DNA of 64,000 bases from Dasypus novemcinctus (lineage: Eukaryota; Chordata; Mammalia; Cingulata; Dasypodidae), in contig NC_080689.1 of NCBI RefSeq assembly GCF_030445035.2, positions 27,433,278-27,497,277 of the forward strand. The letters run 5' to 3'. The notes under the pieces are model-generated. The model ran no database searches. It was not told the origin of the DNA and saw only the letters and a program-made list of their open reading frames with translations. This document shows, in pieces, positions 47,270-64,000 of the stretch. Positions within the stretch are counted from its first letter, which is position 1. Every line of letters starts with the position of its first letter. Position numbers and translations under genes: made by a program.

Positions 47270-48060
47270 AAAATAAAACAATCATATCACCATCCTGCTA
47301 AAATCCTTCTCTGGCTCCCAGTAGCTCACCAGATGAAGCCCTGCAGTGTGGAAGGAGGTCTTCCCATCTGGTCTCTGCTACTGCGCCTCTTAACTCTTTC
47401 TCACCTCTCTTGGGCTCGCACTCCAGCATCACAGAACTTCTCCTCTCCCTGTAAACACTTACCTTTAGGCTTACCTCTCAACCTTCGTTTTTGCTTTCTT
47501 CTGTCTGGAAAGTCCATTCCTCCCCTGCCCCCCCACCACCCCAGTGCCACCCACACACTGCGCCATTACCCGACTGGCTCTGACTCAGTTCTAAAATTCA
47601 TTCTAGGAGGACTTCTCCAATCTCCCCTCGCTGAGAACCTTTTCCTCTTGGCAGCTCTGTAATGGCCTGTTTGTATCTCCATCACTTAAATGACCATTGC
47701 CGCCCGCCCCCCCCATTCGTTCACTGCGCTATGACAGAGTGAATTGGTTTTTGTTTTGTTTTGGTTGTTTGTTTTCAAAAATCAATTCTGACCATGTCTT
47801 CTCCTTATTTAACTCCTCAGTGTCTTTCACTGAGGCTCACAGTGGACATCTAGTCTCCATGGCCTTCGGGCCCTCCCCACCTTCTCTCTAGCAATGTCTT
47901 TCTTGACTCTCCCCTCCCATGCTGCACCCCAGGCCCACAGGCCTCCTTGCTCCTGCAGCTCCACCTGAAGCCCTGCTACCTGCTCTTCCTTCTGCCCGGA
48001 AAGGTAAGCCTGCTCATCGAGATGCCTCAGCTTTCTCTCATGGCCTGCCTCCTCTAATCT
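47270..48060 (+). mobile_element. L2 LINE 3' portions (sense), probably two copies
   Basis: 47270-47700: aaatccttctctggctccca, tcttcccatctggtctctgc, cttctgtctggaaagtccat, tttgtatctccatcacttaa. 47800-48060 restarts with an earlier L2 segment (tcctcagtgtctttcactga, tgctacctgctcttccttct), so a second copy or a duplication is present. Confidence 0.65.
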
Positions 48061-48214
48061 GGGTCTGGTTTTTGCTCACTTTATAGGCAGGGTCACACTG
48101 GGGGGAAAATCACAAGGTCCAATAGCTGAGGTTAGACAAGCTCGTCAACAAAATATGGCTGGATAAGACCAGGTAAGTTAGATGTGACCAAGTGAGGTGA
48201 CCAAGTGTTTGGTC

Positions 48215-48335
48215 TCTTCTAGAACTTGAACACCCTCAGAGATAAGTATTCTTAGCCCCATTTTACAAATTAGTTAGTAGTAAAAGAATTCATTTGCTGA
48301 AGGTGACAGAATCATAGTTCAATGTCAAGCCAGCT
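48215..48335 (-). mobile_element. MIR SINE fragment (antisense)
   Basis: tagccccattttacaaatta, then gctgaaggtgacagaatcat. Confidence 0.55.
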
Positions 48336-48864
48336 TCTCAGGGAGGGAGGCCATGTGGAATGAAGAACATGTTAGTCCGGGCTTTTTATTAGGGAGTGAC
48401 AGACCTCCTGGTGTGGGGTTTGCAGAGCCCCATGTATTTGTCTGTGTGTCTCAGGAACAGTTTGGGCAGCAGGCTGCCTCATTGCATGGTCTGGAAACAG
48501 GCAGAGAAGTGGTGCACCCAGAAGCAAGGAGCCCTGCAGAGGCTGATTTTACCTCTGCACACTTTAGTTCCTGGAAATTACTGGTGCTTTCCTGGACCTT
48601 CTGCACTGCCCTACCCAAGTGGGGGCAGCAGCTGGCCAGGGTGCCCCGGGGTCCTCAGAGACAGAAGAGCTGAGCCCAGAGCAGGCAGGCATCAGGTGCT
48701 CAGACTTTGGAAAACTCAGGTACTTCTGGCTCTGTGGGTGTAAACAGAGGTGGGCTTTCCACTTCCAGCCCAGGGCACCTGAAGTTATCCCAGGAGGAGG
48801 CATTCAGATTATGGGATGCCCTAGAACCCGTGTTATTCAGCTGCAGGCTTTGCAAAACAGAGGC

Positions 48865-48892
<28 letters not shown>
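48865..48892 (+). repeat. Poly-A run (28 A)
   Basis: 28 consecutive A after ttgcaaaacagaggc. It could be the tail of a decayed retroposed copy, but I cannot recognise one upstream. Confidence 0.95.
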
Positions 48893-48895
<3 letters not shown>

Positions 48896-49680
48896 GTAAA
48901 GGATGTTGTCAGAGTTTAAAAAAATTTTCCTTCAGAATTCTCTTAAATTAGGTTTTTCTTTTAATTACCTAGTTATCCTTCAGAAGCTTGGAACAGTCCC
49001 ATTCCTTATCAACATATTCCTTGTCAATTATGCACAGGCTCAGGCTTCTGGTGCTGAGGGTGATGCTAAGTACAAGGCAGTTGGAAACTTCCCCCACTTG
49101 GGTTGAGGCGAGTGACAGGAATGCTAATATGCTGCAGCTCCCGCCTGATGCTGCCGGGGGCTGAAGGGGCTGAGCAGACTGGGGAGCCCCTGCAGGCTGA
49201 CGGATGTGCACACCAGGGCGGCTGGGGCCGAGCTGCTGCACCCCGGGAAAGGGGGCTGGGTGTTAGCTTCCATTTTTGTGATCCTGGTAAGTTCTGCCTA
49301 CCCAAATCTCCAAATAGCCGATTTACTTTTCGGAGTGATGCTTTGCAAAACTGCCTGTTGGCACTTTTTTATTTTTTGCCCGGTTGGCTATGTCATCCAT
49401 GCTGCTTGACACAAAATTAGGGCTGGACACATTTTGTGAGCATGTTCTGACGAGATGTGTGCTGAAATGAGGCGGGGTGTGTGTCTGTGTGTGTTGGCGT
49501 ATGTACGTGTTATGTGTGTGATGGCAGATACGATGGGCAGCATAGTAGGTTGCAGGTCTGGACAACTGCAGGTTATCTGGTCCTTTCCTTGTTCTCCTAC
49601 TAGACAGTTCCTATGTCCTAGGCAATCCATATGTCCTTGTTCGGACTAGATGTGGTAAGGCGGTGGTAAACAGAAAGGGA

Positions 49681-50090
49681 GGCGGCGGACTTGGCCCAGT
49701 GGTTAGCGCGTCCGTCTGCCACATGGGAGGTCCGCGGTTCAAACCCCGGGCCTCCTTGACCCGTGTGGATCTGGCCCTTGCGCAGTGCTGATGCGCGCAA
49801 GGAGTGCCCTGCCACACAGGGGTGTCCCCCGCGCAGGGGAGCCTCACGCGAAAGGAGTGCGCCCCGTAAGGAAAGCCACCCAGCGCGAAAGAAAGTGCAG
49901 CCTGCCCAGGAATGGCGCCACCCACATGGAGAGCTGACACAACAACAAGATGACGCAAGAAAAAGAGACCCATATTCCCATGCTGCTGACAACAACAGAA
50001 GCGGACAAAGAAACAAGATCCAGCAAATGGACACAGAGAGCAGACAACCAGGGTGGGGAAGAGAAATAAATAAGTCTTAAAACAAAAAAA
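49681..50090 (+). mobile_element. Armadillo DAS-type SINE (sense), best preserved copy
   Basis: The A box tggcccagtgg (49692-49702) and B box ggttcaaaccc (49736-49746) are both intact. The body runs through gtgctgatgcgcgcaaggag, tgccctgccacacaggggtg, cagcctgcccaggaatggcg, gagctgacacaacaacaaga, ending gaagagaaataaataagtct with an A tail. TSDs are aaacagaaaggga (49668-49680) and aaccagaaaagga (50091-50103), 11 of 13 alike. It has the richest CpG content of the copies here, so it is probably the youngest. The 138- and 120-codon minus frames are by-products. Confidence 0.95.
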
Positions 50091-50849
50091 AACCAGAAAA
50101 GGAATTACAGCCTTCTTTCACGCTGTCATTGACCCTGGACTGGAAGTCAATTTCTAGTTCAGGCTCAAGCACGTGGTGATTATTTGGACTGTTTGAACTA
50201 TTTGGGTGCATGGGGGAGCGCTGGCAGCAGGATGGGAAATTCAGTTTAGAGCATGCTACCATGGTGGTGGACCCCCTCCCCTCTCCCCGTGCTTGGGCGA
50301 TTCCCAGCTGGAGGTGTCAGTTCCGCTGGGTCAAGGGTGAGGTTCCTCTTCACCCTCACATTAGCTGTTGAAGCCCCTCACTCCGAGCAGGAGACCCACG
50401 TGTGTTCAGGGCTCTCGGACTGCAGAGAGGCCGACTCCCTTCTCCTCTTGGCCCTTCGCGCCCACTTCCCTCACCTTCATCTTGCTTCTCCAGTCACTGC
50501 TCCTCTCGTTTTCCCAAGGCCCCAGTCTGGAAAGGTCTATAGTTACCTAAAAGCCTGCTCTGCCAGGAGGCAAAGGGATCTTTCCATGCAGAACTTTGGA
50601 CACTAATTTTCTTGAGTCTTGTTTCTGTTTCAGTGAGGGGGGCGAGGGGCATGTGCCGCAGGGTGTCAGCAGGAGAGCAGAGGAAATGGAAATGGAAATG
50701 GAATGACACAGATTAATACTCTGATAACAGCAATGCCACTTGTCAATCTGTGCCTGCCCGGGCTGTCCTTGTCAATTTAAAGGGATTAATTGGGCATGAT
50801 CAGGTATAGTCCTAGTGATTCTTATCTAACAGCATCTGTTAAGGTATCT

Positions 50850-51060
50850 AGGAATTGGCTTTGTAGGCAGGCCCAAATGCAATCCCAGTTCTGCTGCTTG
50901 CTGACTGTGGCACTTTAGGCAGATTATTTAACCTTCCTGAGCCTCAGTAAAATGGAGGTTATGAGTAAGCCTATCTCACAGGGGAAATGTGAGTAAAGCT
51001 CTCAGCATAGAACCTGGCATGTGGTAGGTTCTCAGCAAATTATTATCATCACTGTTTAGT
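50850..51060 (+). mobile_element. MIR SINE (sense)
   Basis: caatcccagttctgctgctt, cagattatttaaccttcctg, agcctcagtaaaatggaggt, gaacctggcatgtggtaggt, then ctcagcaaattattatcatc. Confidence 0.85.
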
Positions 51061-51230
51061 TTTGTGGCTGTAGGCAGACCACCTGAGGATACTCTGTGCC
51101 TTGTTCTCCTTACTTGTAAAATGAGAAGAATGTCTACCTTATATAATTTACAGGGATGAGAAGGCACTTAGAACAGAGCATAGCATGCTATCTAATAAAT
51201 AAAGAACTTTTATATAATAAATTACTATAA
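51061..51230 (+). mobile_element. MIR SINE fragment (sense), second in tandem
   Basis: ccttgttctccttacttgta, aaatgagaagaatgtctacc, ggcacttagaacagagcata. Confidence 0.65.
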
Positions 51231-52369
51231 TAAATGAAAGTGTGATTATTATTTTCCTGTAACTATGCTAAAGCAATGCTGGCAGTCTCAAAGTGTGCTT
51301 ATCAGGCAGCAGATTTAGGTAGCGATTTAGAGAAGGCCACGGTGCCATTAGAGGAACCAGAACTGGTGATGGAGGTGGCCAAGGGCAGGGGACCCTGCCC
51401 TGTCATCTGCCTGCTGCTGCCACCAATGGCTTTGGACTTGGCTTCTTCCCACCATAAAATTCTTGCCACTGGAAGGTGGTGACTGCCATACTTAGATCTT
51501 GTTGGAGTGAATCTTTGGTAATTGGTCTAGTTTGCAGATTTTATTGTCCCTTTATTTCTTTGTCTTCTGGCACCTACAGCGCCATCTAACTACCAGAGAA
51601 TGGGCTGAAGAAGTAAAGGAAAATGAAATTCAGACTTACCCATTTTGCTTGAACTTGCCTTAGAAAAAGGTGAACATACTCTTTAAAATGACCTCAATTA
51701 GTTAAAACACTGTTTTTTAAAATTGATTTCAATAATCCATAAAAGCCCCTGAGCACAACCCTATCAGTTGTCGAGTTGGCTATGTCCCAGACGCTCTCTT
51801 TGGCTCCTGCAGGCTGGCCTTGAAGGACTTCCTCGTTTCCATTTATCCTGATGTGTATCTGTGACATATCTCACCATAAATTCAGCTGCCCATCTGGCCA
51901 AGGGGACTCGAGAACATTGGTCAGAGTAGCAAATACGTTTAAAAGTTTCTCACAGTCTGAGCAGAGCTATTGCTCTTGTCTGTATTTTCATAAATTAGCT
52001 GTACCAAATGTTGCTCTCCTAATCTCCATATACAGTAGTAATTAGTCAATTCAGCTTGATGCAGGGTTCATTTTATAAGGAAAGAAACTTCCGAAACTGT
52101 AGCTCAATTAGAAGGATTCCATCAAGATGCCTGGAAGGGACCAACAGTACATTGTTTCTAAGGATAATTTGGCCTGAACACTGCCGATGCTTTCTAACCA
52201 TGGGCAGCCTTTCTCAAGTAAGTCGCTCTTTTCTGAGTATTTGGGAAATTGCTAAAGTCACCAGTGTTTATAGGTAATCCTGTATCAAGCAGGGCATCTC
52301 CCTCTGTCCTTTGCAGAGTTCTGTTTTAGTTTTACTTTGTTAGCTTTTAGTTTTTGTGCTGCCTTATTT

Positions 52370-52450
52370 GGTTTCAGAGAGTAGGTCCTCAGTCTATGGC
52401 ACTTGCTAAATAAATGTTGAATGAATGAATGAATAAATGAGTGAAAGAAA
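52370..52450 (+). mobile_element. L2-type 3' tail (sense) with GAAT run
   Basis: gtaggtcctcagtctatggc, acttgctaaataaatgttga, then (atga/gaat)n repeats: the characteristic L2 terminus. Confidence 0.65.
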
Positions 52451-52681
52451 GAAGAAATGACAAGATGATTGCCTTGTAGTAACAAAAGGTCGTGGTTGAT
52501 ACCTGATCACTCATATCCTCTCAAATGCTACGGGATGAAATTGCAAGGAATAGTGAAGCCCCTGAGGTCAGGGCTCACACCTCACTGGTTCTACTTAACA
52601 AGGGAGGGGGCAGGGAGTGGATGGACGGACACTAACACTTATTAGGCATCTCCTGGGTGCCAGGCACAGTGTTAGGACACG

Positions 52682-52729
52682 TCTATCCATCTATCTATCT
52701 GTCTATCTATCTTTCTATCTATCTATCTA
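52682..52729 (+). repeat. (TATC)n tetranucleotide microsatellite
   Basis: About twelve tatc units with a few single-base changes, inside the MIR copy. Confidence 0.95.
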
Positions 52730-52859
52730 ATCTCACATAGGCCTCATGATGATTCTGTGAAATTGTATTACCCCTATTTTACAAATGAGGAAAGAAAGTC
52801 TCAGAGTGGTCAAGTTTACTGCACCAAGTCAAGCATCTGGTTTCAAAGTCAATATTCTT

Positions 52860-53289
52860 TTTTTTTTTTTAAGATTTATTTTTTATTTATTTCTCTCCCC
52901 TTCCCCCCACCCCCTGCCCTAGGTGTCTGCTTTCTGTGTCCATTTGCTGTGTGTTCTTCTGTGTCCACTTATATTCTTGTCAGCAGCACCGAGAATCTGT
53001 GTCTCTTTTTGTTGCGTCATCTTGCTGCGTCAGCTCTCCGTGTGTGCGGTGCCGCTCCTGGGCAGGCTGCACTTTTTTTTGTGCTGGGGGGCTCTCCTTA
53101 TGGGGCACATTCCTTGTGCGTGGGGCTCCCCTATGCGGAGGACACCCCTGTGTGGCATGGTACTCCTTGTGCGCGTTAGCACTGTGCATGGGCCAGCTCA
53201 TCACACGGGTCAGGAGGCCCTGGGTTTGAATCCTGGACCTCCCATGTGGTAGGCGGACACTCCATCCGTTTAGCCAAATCCGCTTCCCC
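52860..53289 (-). mobile_element. Armadillo DAS-type SINE (minus strand), inserted in MIR
   Basis: On the + strand it begins with a T-rich tail (ttaagatttattttttattt), then tctctccccttccccccacc, gtgtccatttgctgtgtgtt, gttgcgtcatcttgctgcgt and tgggcaggctgcactttttt. It ends tagccaaatccgcttcccc, the reverse of the SINE head. TSD is aatattctt at 52851-52859 and 53290-53298. Confidence 0.96.
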
Positions 53290-54429
53290 AATATTCTTGT
53301 TTATACTCTCACATGCTGATTCTTATACACATATATTAAATGCAGCAAAAAATATTCCCAAATTTCTCCCAATATTTGGAAGCACATAGGTTTAACCTTC
53401 CTATTTAAAAAAAAAATTATATTCTTTGATGGTCTCACTGATTTAAAAAATAGTTCTATTGGAGAGGGAAGAAAGCTTAGGATCGCTTTCACATTGACTG
53501 ATGGCTTCCTGAATCCAGGAGATTTTAACTTTAAGTGTGTAGACCCAACAGCTTTAGACCTATATGCTATTAAGACAGCTTTTGTTCTGACTGTATTGAT
53601 CTCTCTGAGGTCAGCATGTTGTGACCAGAAGAAGAATAACCGGCAGTGCCTCTCGGCCTGTCCTTATAACATGATATTCTCTGTGGACAGGGAAATCCCA
53701 CAGCGCGTTGCGGTTTAGCAGCACTGAGTTGATGGCCATATTGGGTTTCATATAAGACAGTGGCTCAGGGAACAGACCTAGGTCTACCTTCCCTCCAGTG
53801 GCATCATCGTGTCTCCTTTACCTCCACCAGCAAGTCTGGGATAAGAAAAAAGAACAGGCACTGTCTCCAGTGTCCTGCTGGTGAGGAAGGAAAAGGGGAG
53901 GAGGAGAGAGGAACTGGGAGGGAGAGAGAAGCAAGAGTGCTCAGCTGGGGCTGAAATCCGCTCTCAGCCACATAAAATCACATCCTCTCCTTGGCCTCAA
54001 ATCGTAAATATCTATCACACCAGCCAAGTCACGGACATATGCCCCGTTGGTTCTGAAAAGCTGAGAAGCTCCGGTTTTAAATTTTTAAGTATTTTATTAC
54101 TTTTTGTTCTAGAAGCAGCATAACTGCAGTAAAGGAGATTGTAAAATTAATACCACAAGCCAGTGGTCACCTCTCACCCTCACCTAGTGACAATTCCTAT
54201 TTTTGCACAGGATCATGCCGTTTGACTGCTGTTAGTTCTGGAGTGCTCCACTGCCTGTTTTTTTTTTTTAATTTCCTGTGCTAACTATCTCTGAAATGGG
54301 TCGAATCTGACTTCTCATTGAGCCTTCCCTCTCTGGTTCCCAGGAATCATATGTTTGCAGTTCAAGAAAGTCACCTGACTCTTTTCTTTAAGGAAGAGTC
54401 CAGTGCTCAGAGTTTGTTCAGGTAAATAA

Positions 54430-54630
54430 AGAAGCAGTGGTAATAATGATGGGAGCGCACACTAAAGGTATTAGATGACTATTTCGTTTAATCCTCCCTA
54501 TGAGATGAATGTACTATCACAGTCCACCTATCAGCGCTGAGGCAACTGATGCTCAGAGAAGTTACGGAACTCGACGGGCACACAGCTAGAGAATGGTGAA
54601 GCCAGACTGCAAATCCAGACTGTCTTGCTC
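54430..54630 (-). mobile_element. MIR SINE (antisense)
   Basis: tcgtttaatcctccctatga, gctgaggcaactgatgctca, gagaagttacggaactcgac, gcacacagctagagaatggt, gactgtcttgctcc. Confidence 0.82.
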
Positions 54631-54859
54631 CGAAGACAATATGGATGAACAAAACTGTAATTCCACAACTACTAAGAAGTTGATTCTCCATGAGTAATAA
54701 GAAACAATTCTGGCTGAACAAGATAGTATGTTGTGGAGAGGGAATTGAAACCAAGAATGGCCTTTGAACCTTTCTGGCTCTTCTGAATCAAGCCCTCTTG
54801 CTCTCATTTGATTTTACTTTAACTGGAGTCTTAGTCCTTCATCTAGAAAGCTCAGCTCT

Positions 54860-55150
54860 CCAGGATACCATAGCCATCAGCCACGTGTCACTACTGAGCA
54901 CTTGAAACGAGACCAGCCTAGGAATGTGCTGCAAGTGCAAAGTACAATCCCAGATTTCAAAGTCTTCACATGAAGACAAGAATGTAGAAGATCTTATGAA
55001 TAATTTTCAGATTATTGCTTGCATGTTAAATTTTACAATATTAAAATTTAATCTCACCTGTCTTTTTTACTTTTTATAATGTGACTCCTAGAAAATTTTA
55101 AATTATGTATATGACTTGCATTATATTTCTGCTGGACAGTGCTGCTCTAA
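54860..55150 (-). mobile_element. hAT-type DNA transposon relic
   Basis: gccatcagccacgtgtcact, actgagcacttgaaacgaga and the far end tttctgctggacagtgctgc resemble a common mammalian hAT family (MER3/Charlie style). The middle is AT-rich. Family name uncertain. Confidence 0.5.
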
Positions 55151-55775
55151 ACTTAGCTAATTTTGTGCCTCCCTCTTGCCGATTTTGAAGACTTATTGAT
55201 GGGTTGGAACCATGAAGCCTTCACCTTTAGGATTGGCCTTGGCCAGTGGAGGCTCTAAAAGTCACGTGTGGTCACTAAATTTGTTGGACTTGGCTTATTT
55301 ATCTAAGTGAGGACTGTTCACACCCAATAAAGGAGGTGTCTGCTTAGTACCTATTTCCCTCCAAAATCAAATCCATTTGACAAGAAAGCAGCTCCCCTGC
55401 CCCTGTGACCCCACCATTGAGCTTTCCTTTCAAACTGGAACGTGTGCCGGGAGAGGTGGAGGGAAAAGAATTCTTTACTTTTCTGCCCAGGGCCCAGTTA
55501 TGGAATTCAAAGGTGCCTTGGAAATGTTTTAGGAAACAACACTGACTTTTCAGTGACCCTTTCATCTGCTAGAGAACCTTAAGCATCAATGTGCTGTTGT
55601 CAATAACAGCTTCAGACCTATCCCTGAAATGTCACACCCCCAGGAAGAAGCAGCTACAGCTTCCTCTCTTAAGGAACGTGGGACCTTCAGAGAGAGGTGA
55701 AATCTGCACTGCAGGGAATGGCAAAGACTGAGGAATCAAGAGCCTGCTGGTGTGATTCTTCTCATACTTTGATAT

Positions 55776-55817
55776 AAAGTCAGAGGAGCAAGCGACTTAC
55801 AAAGTCAGAGGAGCAAG
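55776..55817. repeat. 17-base direct repeat, spacing 25
   Basis: aaagtcagaggagcaag at 55776-55792 and again at 55801-55817, identical. Confidence 0.9.
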
Positions 55818-56129
55818 ATGCACTGAAGGGCTTAATGGATTTTAGATGGTTTTAAGATAAGAAGTGTAGGTAGGGAAGGTCACAGAGACGAGCACTGCAA
55901 GATGGGGGGACACTTCTGGGAGCCCCTGTGGATGAGTCACAAGTAAGTATAAGTAAGTCATGTGGGGGGACAGATGGTGGGGTTCTAGAGTCTGGGCTTG
56001 ATTTAGGGGAAGGCTACTGCATGTTCTTGGACAGGGCATGACAGAACCAGACAATGAAAGCCCTGGTTTTATTTCTCAGAGGGATGAGAAATTTTTGCCT
56101 CCCGTTTGTCTAAGGGTAGAAGCTGGCAC

Positions 56130-56215
56130 ATTGGCACGACAATAAGATTATTTAATAAACAGTTATATGGCACTTACCATGTGCCAGGCATTCTACTGGG
56201 CAATAGCATCTAGAT
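56130..56215 (-). mobile_element. MIR SINE fragment (antisense)
   Basis: ggcacttaccatgtgccagg, cattctactgggcaat. Confidence 0.55.
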
Positions 56216-56742
56216 AAAACTTAATAACATTGTTTTGTTTTTATTGTATTTATTTTTAAATATATGCAAAATTAAATTATGGCAAGTAAAATTATTTCCC
56301 ACGGACAGTAATCAATTTAAAGAATTGTATTAAGTTCATAATACTGAAAGGGGCAGGTGGATATTACAAAAGCCTTAAAGGTTTTCATAATCCATTTTAT
56401 ATGTTCCAGAGGCCCCACATCTTCACATAGCAAATTTATCTAGCAGTGGCGTGCAGGAAGGGCTGGAAGGTGGCAGTGGGTTGGAGAATAGTGGCAAGGA
56501 GGCCAGTTAGCAAACTCTTTAGGAGCGAGTTGATTGGCATCTGCACTGAAGTGGTGAGACTGGAGAAGAAACAGGACAGCCATTGGCTGGGCCGTTGTTC
56601 AGGAGGCGGATCACGTGCTGCTTGTCTCTTTGTACCTGTGGGTTAGTCTGTGATGTCCATTTGAGAGGGGGGGCATGGCAATGCTGCGGAAGGGTGGCCT
56701 TGGGCAAGTTCCAAGAGGTAACTCATAATCAGAAAGCTACCA

Positions 56743-56761
56743 TTTTTTTTTTTTTTTTTTT
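56743..56761 (+). repeat. Poly-T run (19 T)
   Basis: 19 consecutive T adjoining an antisense MIR. Confidence 0.95.
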
Positions 56762-56764
56762 ACA

Positions 56765-56955
56765 GTGATCCATACTCTGAATTACCTCTTTCATCCCTCA
56801 TAATAACCCCAGGAGGTATATGTCCTTATTACTCCTCTTACAGATGGGGGAACCAATACTCAGAGAGGTTAAGTAATTTGCCAAAAGTCACACAGCTGAG
56901 ATTTAAACCCATGTCTGTCTCACTCCAAGGCCTTTAGCTGCCCCATCCTTCATTG
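56765..56955 (-). mobile_element. MIR SINE (antisense)
   Basis: ctcataataaccccaggagg, ctcttacagatgggggaacc, cagagaggttaagtaatttg, ccaaaagtcacacagctgag, tgtctcactccaaggccttt. Confidence 0.87.
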
Positions 56956-58234
56956 ATACTGATAACTTTGTACAGCATCCTTTGCTGCTTCTTAGATTTC
57001 TTCCTCATTTAAACTAGAGTGTGGTTTTTCTATGACAGTTTGAAGCTGGATTTATCTACATTAGCACTGGAAACGAGAAGTTCATCAGACTGGAAGGCCC
57101 ATTCCTAAGCCCTGTGTGACATATTTACATGTCTCATTCTATGGTTTGCATCATCATAAAAGTGGCTCTACTTGGCCCTTTAAGAAGCTAATTAATCACT
57201 AAATATAGACCACAACTTGTTCTTTTCAGCCCTCTGCATGTTTCTTCCCCTCATTGTGTGATGCCATCTGGTGCTATGAGCTCATGCTTTTTGTGTTCCC
57301 TTTCCAGGAGCCAGATTCATTGCTCTCTCAACCCAGAAAGCCAGTTAATTCCAAAGTAGGCGTGCATGGCGTTGAAAAAATTTGAAACTAATGCCTCCTT
57401 GTGGATTTTCACAGTATTACTCCTCAGCATAACATTGCATGGAATTTCTGTCTTCCCTCACCTCTGTATATATTGTCTTTTCATCAAAAGGGCCTTAAAT
57501 CTCCTTGGCAAGCCATCAAGTAACTACAGGTCTTTTTCTGTATGATTTTTGTTGTTTCATTTTGTCAGTTTTGTGCATGTGCTGTATGAAGTCAAACCTA
57601 AATAGTATGCTTTCTCCCCAAATCTTTTTGACTTTCTGCTGTGACAGTGGCGGTACCAGGAAATAAAACAGCTCTGACACTGCCACTGTAAAGGGCAGAT
57701 CTTCACTTCCACTTCCTCTTCTGATTCTGCAAGTCCCTAATCATCTTCTAACGGACTACGGTGCCAGGACCGTAGAACTCCTGCAGACTCAGCTGAGTGC
57801 TGGGCTCACCATCAGACCCCCAGTCAGTGGGATCTTTGGATGCAGCTATACTGCCCCATCCAGACTCTCCACTCTCCCCCCCTCCTTTCTCCTCTCACTT
57901 CAGAGTTTTGGGCAGTTTAAATTTAGCCTGGGAGCCCAAGGGGACAGAAAAGGTTGGTGATGGGAGCATTGCTTCCCTCATTCCTGGTACATGCTGGACT
58001 CCCCCGGGGATGCAGGAGAGCATCGGGCTGGCTCTCCACCTCCTTCTCACCACCCTCTCTGCCTGCCTGCTGGGATCAAACCTGTTGCCAGCAAGAGGCA
58101 GAGGAAGAGATTGGCCCTGGGAAGATTTGTCATGATTTAAAAGGAACCGCGTGTCTCCCTAGCACAAAATCTTTGTTAGGTAAGTCCAACGTGTGGACTT
58201 CCTCAGGGACAGTTATTTAACGTGTTCTTTGTTT

Positions 58235-58640
58235 TTTGTTTTCTGCTGTGTAGGGGCCATACTTCATTGTTTTTTGCATGCATGTCTCATAATTTTTTCA
58301 TTGAGAACTTGACATTTTCAATAGTATAATGTAGCAACTCTAGAAATTAGATTCTCCCTCCTCCCCAGAGTTTGTTGTGGTTGTTCCAGTTGCTGTTTGT
58401 TTCTTTAGTGACTTTCCTGAACTAATTCTGTAAAGTCTGTATTCTTTGTCATGTGTAGCTGCTAAAGCCTCTGTTCCGTTCCCTTGGTGGCCAGGTAATG
58501 AATGGGCAGAAATATCCTTAACCACTTGGAATCAATAAGTCTCCCAGTCTTGGCAAGGGGCTCTCTGTGCTTGTTGGGGCACACCCTGAACCCTGCTTTA
58601 GCCTTCACTTCCTGCTTGTGCAGGGTCTCAAGGTTGGCCA
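58235..58640. mobile_element. Possible LINE-1 fragment
   Basis: ttttcattgagaacttgaca, atgtagcaactctagaaatt, agattctccctcctccccag, agtttgttgtggttgttcca is a pattern I associate with old L1 copies. Not certain. Confidence 0.4.
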
Positions 58641-58911
58641 GAAGATGAGTATCAAATGGAATGATAGTTTTGAAAAATACAAATGTAAGCTATTAATACA
58701 CTGCAGTCCTGTATCTGCTATTGTCCCCATAATATGGACACCTAATGTATATGCAGATTTTTGCTCCTGTCCTGTCTTGATGCCCATCCTCTAGCCCTTA
58801 CACCTTACAACCCTTGCCATGGGCACACGTTGGAAAAAACCGAAGAGCTTTTGGAGAATATATGGAAAGAAAAGCGTCCAAAAATCAGATAGCCTTGGGC
58901 AATTTTTCTTT

Positions 58912-59045
58912 AATGTGAGGTTCAAGGACTACCTGCATCAGAATTATTCAGGAGGTTTGTTAAAAATCAGATTCAGAGGCTCCTCCAGACCTTTTGATTC
59001 AGAACAAGTGATTCTTATGCACACTAATGTCAGAACTTTTTCATG
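58912..59045 (+). mobile_element. MER5A-like hAT DNA transposon fragment
   Basis: gaggttcaaggactacctgc, atcagaattattcaggaggt, ttgttaaaaatcagattcag, then attcttatgcacactaatg, in MER5A order. Confidence 0.75.

Positions 59046-64000
<4,955 letters not shown>

Larger units (their letters stand above)
52625..53325 (-). mobile_element. MIR SINE (antisense) interrupted by a DAS SINE
   Basis: tattaggcatctcctgggtg, ccaggcacagtgttaggaca, then a TATC microsatellite, ctcacataggcctcatgatg, ttttacaaatgaggaaagaa. It is cut by the SINE at 52860-53289. Confidence 0.8.

Noticed and set aside
49692..49746. Possible tRNA gene (A box and B box present)
   Set aside because: The Pol III boxes belong to the tRNA-derived SINE head. 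The sequence cannot fold a full cloverleaf with a normal acceptor stem and it carries the SINE body and TSDs.
49618..50034. 138- and 120-codon minus-strand frames
   Set aside because: Again the reverse of a DAS SINE, with peptide text matching the other copies.
57650..57692. Inverted repeat gacagtggc / gccactgta
   Set aside because: Arms of only 8-9 bases with a loop of about 24. Expected often by chance.

Overview
This window is mammalian nuclear DNA, almost certainly from an armadillo (Dasypus) or a close xenarthran. The strongest evidence is five young SINEs of the armadillo DAS type. They are tRNA-derived, carry a Pol III B box, end in an A-rich tail and are flanked by target-site duplications (TSDs). 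Older mammal-wide repeats (MIR, L2, MaLR LTRs, hAT relics, L1M) fill much of the rest. There is no bacterial-style gene organisation, CRISPR array or phage.

The only gene I can support is TMEM178A on the + strand. Coding exon 1 (27706-28105) lies in a CpG island with a TATA-less, G-rich promoter. A 32 kb intron 1 follows, then exon 2 (60191-60304), a 2.8 kb intron 2, exon 3 (63102-63239) and the start of intron 3. All splice junctions are GT/AG and phase 1. The joined exons give 217 complete codons; the last ~80 residues (exon 4) lie beyond the right edge. The product is a four-pass ER membrane protein with a claudin-like W-GLW-C-C signature.

Layout: 1-27180 is intergenic. It holds MIR/L2 relics, a perfect-looking fold-back palindrome at 4561-4629, a DAS SINE at 6668-7111, a betaretrovirus-type LTR remnant at 7895-8886 and an MLT1 LTR at 14570-15056. 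Two L2 reverse-transcriptase relics lie at 15430-17575 and 20600-21950. 27180-28480 is the promoter, CpG island and exon 1, with a purine-rich strand upstream and a pyrimidine-rich strand downstream. 28106-60190 is intron 1, with nested repeats (L1 in L2, SINE in MIR, LTR in LTR) and several candidate conserved non-coding stretches. 60191-64000 holds exons 2 and 3 and a last MLT1 LTR.

I found no previously undescribed gene system. The items most worth a second look are the LTR that kept its primer-binding site inside an otherwise solo-LTR footprint, the fold-back palindrome, the TMEM178A promoter architecture and a SINE with a different head module. Repeat family names come from memory of consensus sequences and were not checked by search.
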